Of a DNA stretch of 45,944 bases, positions 45,848 to 45,944 are shown piece after piece (the stretch's first letter is position 1; each line of letters starts with the position of its first letter). The notes under the pieces were generated by a model. It was given only the letters and a program-made list of their open reading frames with translations. It was not told the DNA's origin and ran no database searches. Origin of the DNA: Sphingopyxis sp. KK2 (lineage in GTDB: Bacteria; Pseudomonadota; Alphaproteobacteria; Sphingomonadales; Sphingomonadaceae). The translations under genes and the position numbers were made by a program. Location: NCBI RefSeq assembly GCF_001990265.1, contig NZ_LYVN01000016.1, positions 1 through 45,944 on the forward strand, read 5' to 3'.

Positions 45848-45944
45848 TCAGTCTTTTTCCAACTGAACGAAATCGCGCGCCATCGGCGCCAGATGCGCGC
45901 CGCCGTCGACGAAGATCGTCTGCCCCGTCACCGCCTCGGCGCGC
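45848..45944 (-). CDS. SDR-family oxidoreductase, C-terminal fragment at window edge
   Basis: The last 31 codons of a minus-strand gene are visible, ending at TGA (45850-45848). The encoded end AEAVTGQTIFVDGGAHLAP is the standard C-terminus of classical short-chain dehydrogenases (VTGQxxxVDGG). The rest lies beyond the window, so cofactor and substrate cannot be judged. It was missed as a full open frame because of its short visible length. Confidence 0.85.
   Translation of the reverse strand, partial: RAEAVTGQTIFVDGGAHLAPMARDFVQLEKD

Overview
This window looks like ordinary chromosome from a GC-rich alphaproteobacterium of the order Sphingomonadales, most likely a Sphingopyxis-like genus. 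That is inferred from base composition, codon use, the bamD-recN-ligA neighbourhood, a TonB-receptor gene, crtZ (carotenoid hydroxylase), and palindromic intergenic repeats of a sphingomonad type. No rRNA, tRNA, IS element, prophage module or CRISPR array was seen. Coding density is very high: no gene-free stretch exceeds about 160 bases, and many neighbours overlap by 1-4 bases.

Region 1 (1-8805): the 3' end of a YegD-like Hsp70 gene, a BAAT-type hydrolase on the minus strand, a divergent exported cyclophilin, bamD, then a tight run recN - low-GC unknown (HEPN-like motif) - GNAT - ABM-fold protein - ligA joined by 1-4 base overlaps. Region 2 (8806-14264): a long palindromic repeat, a sterol-desaturase-family membrane enzyme, a DUF2946-like small protein, a TonB-dependent receptor with a clear terminator, phenylalanine 4-monooxygenase and a DUF6882-like protein. 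Region 3 (14272-18313, minus): an SDR / subclass B3-like metallo-beta-lactamase / prmA operon and a soluble chemoreceptor with a globin-like N-terminus.

Region 4 (18439-26068): a divergent Lrp/AsnC regulator - alanine dehydrogenase pair with a perfect 17-bp palindrome between them, two unknowns, sdhC-sdhD-sdhA without sdhB, and two exported unknowns. Region 5 (26062-33577): small unknowns, a DUF167 protein, a zinc-free quinone oxidoreductase, leuD and leuC on the minus strand, crtZ, a GST, a lower-GC acyltransferase-3 and a serine beta-lactamase-fold hydrolase. Region 6 (33657-37948): a 3-oxoacid CoA-transferase operon whose A and B subunits are separated by a lipoprotein acid phosphatase, a divergent LysR regulator and a HAD hydrolase.

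Region 7 (38008-45944): a haem dioxygenase that aligns along its length with animal prostaglandin H synthase and sits 3 bases after a DUF2855 (MDR-like) gene, then DUF488, a VIT-family transporter, a Phd/VapC toxin-antitoxin pair with its own palindrome, an SMP-30 lactonase, a 2OG-Fe(II) oxygenase-like protein, a succinate-semialdehyde-type dehydrogenase, a terminator-like palindrome, and the 3' end of an SDR gene.

The most noteworthy items are the cyclooxygenase-like enzyme with its MDR-like partner, the phosphatase embedded between the CoA-transferase subunits, the lipoprotein B3 metallo-beta-lactamase, the foreign-looking gene within the recN-ligA run, and the Lrp/ald palindrome.
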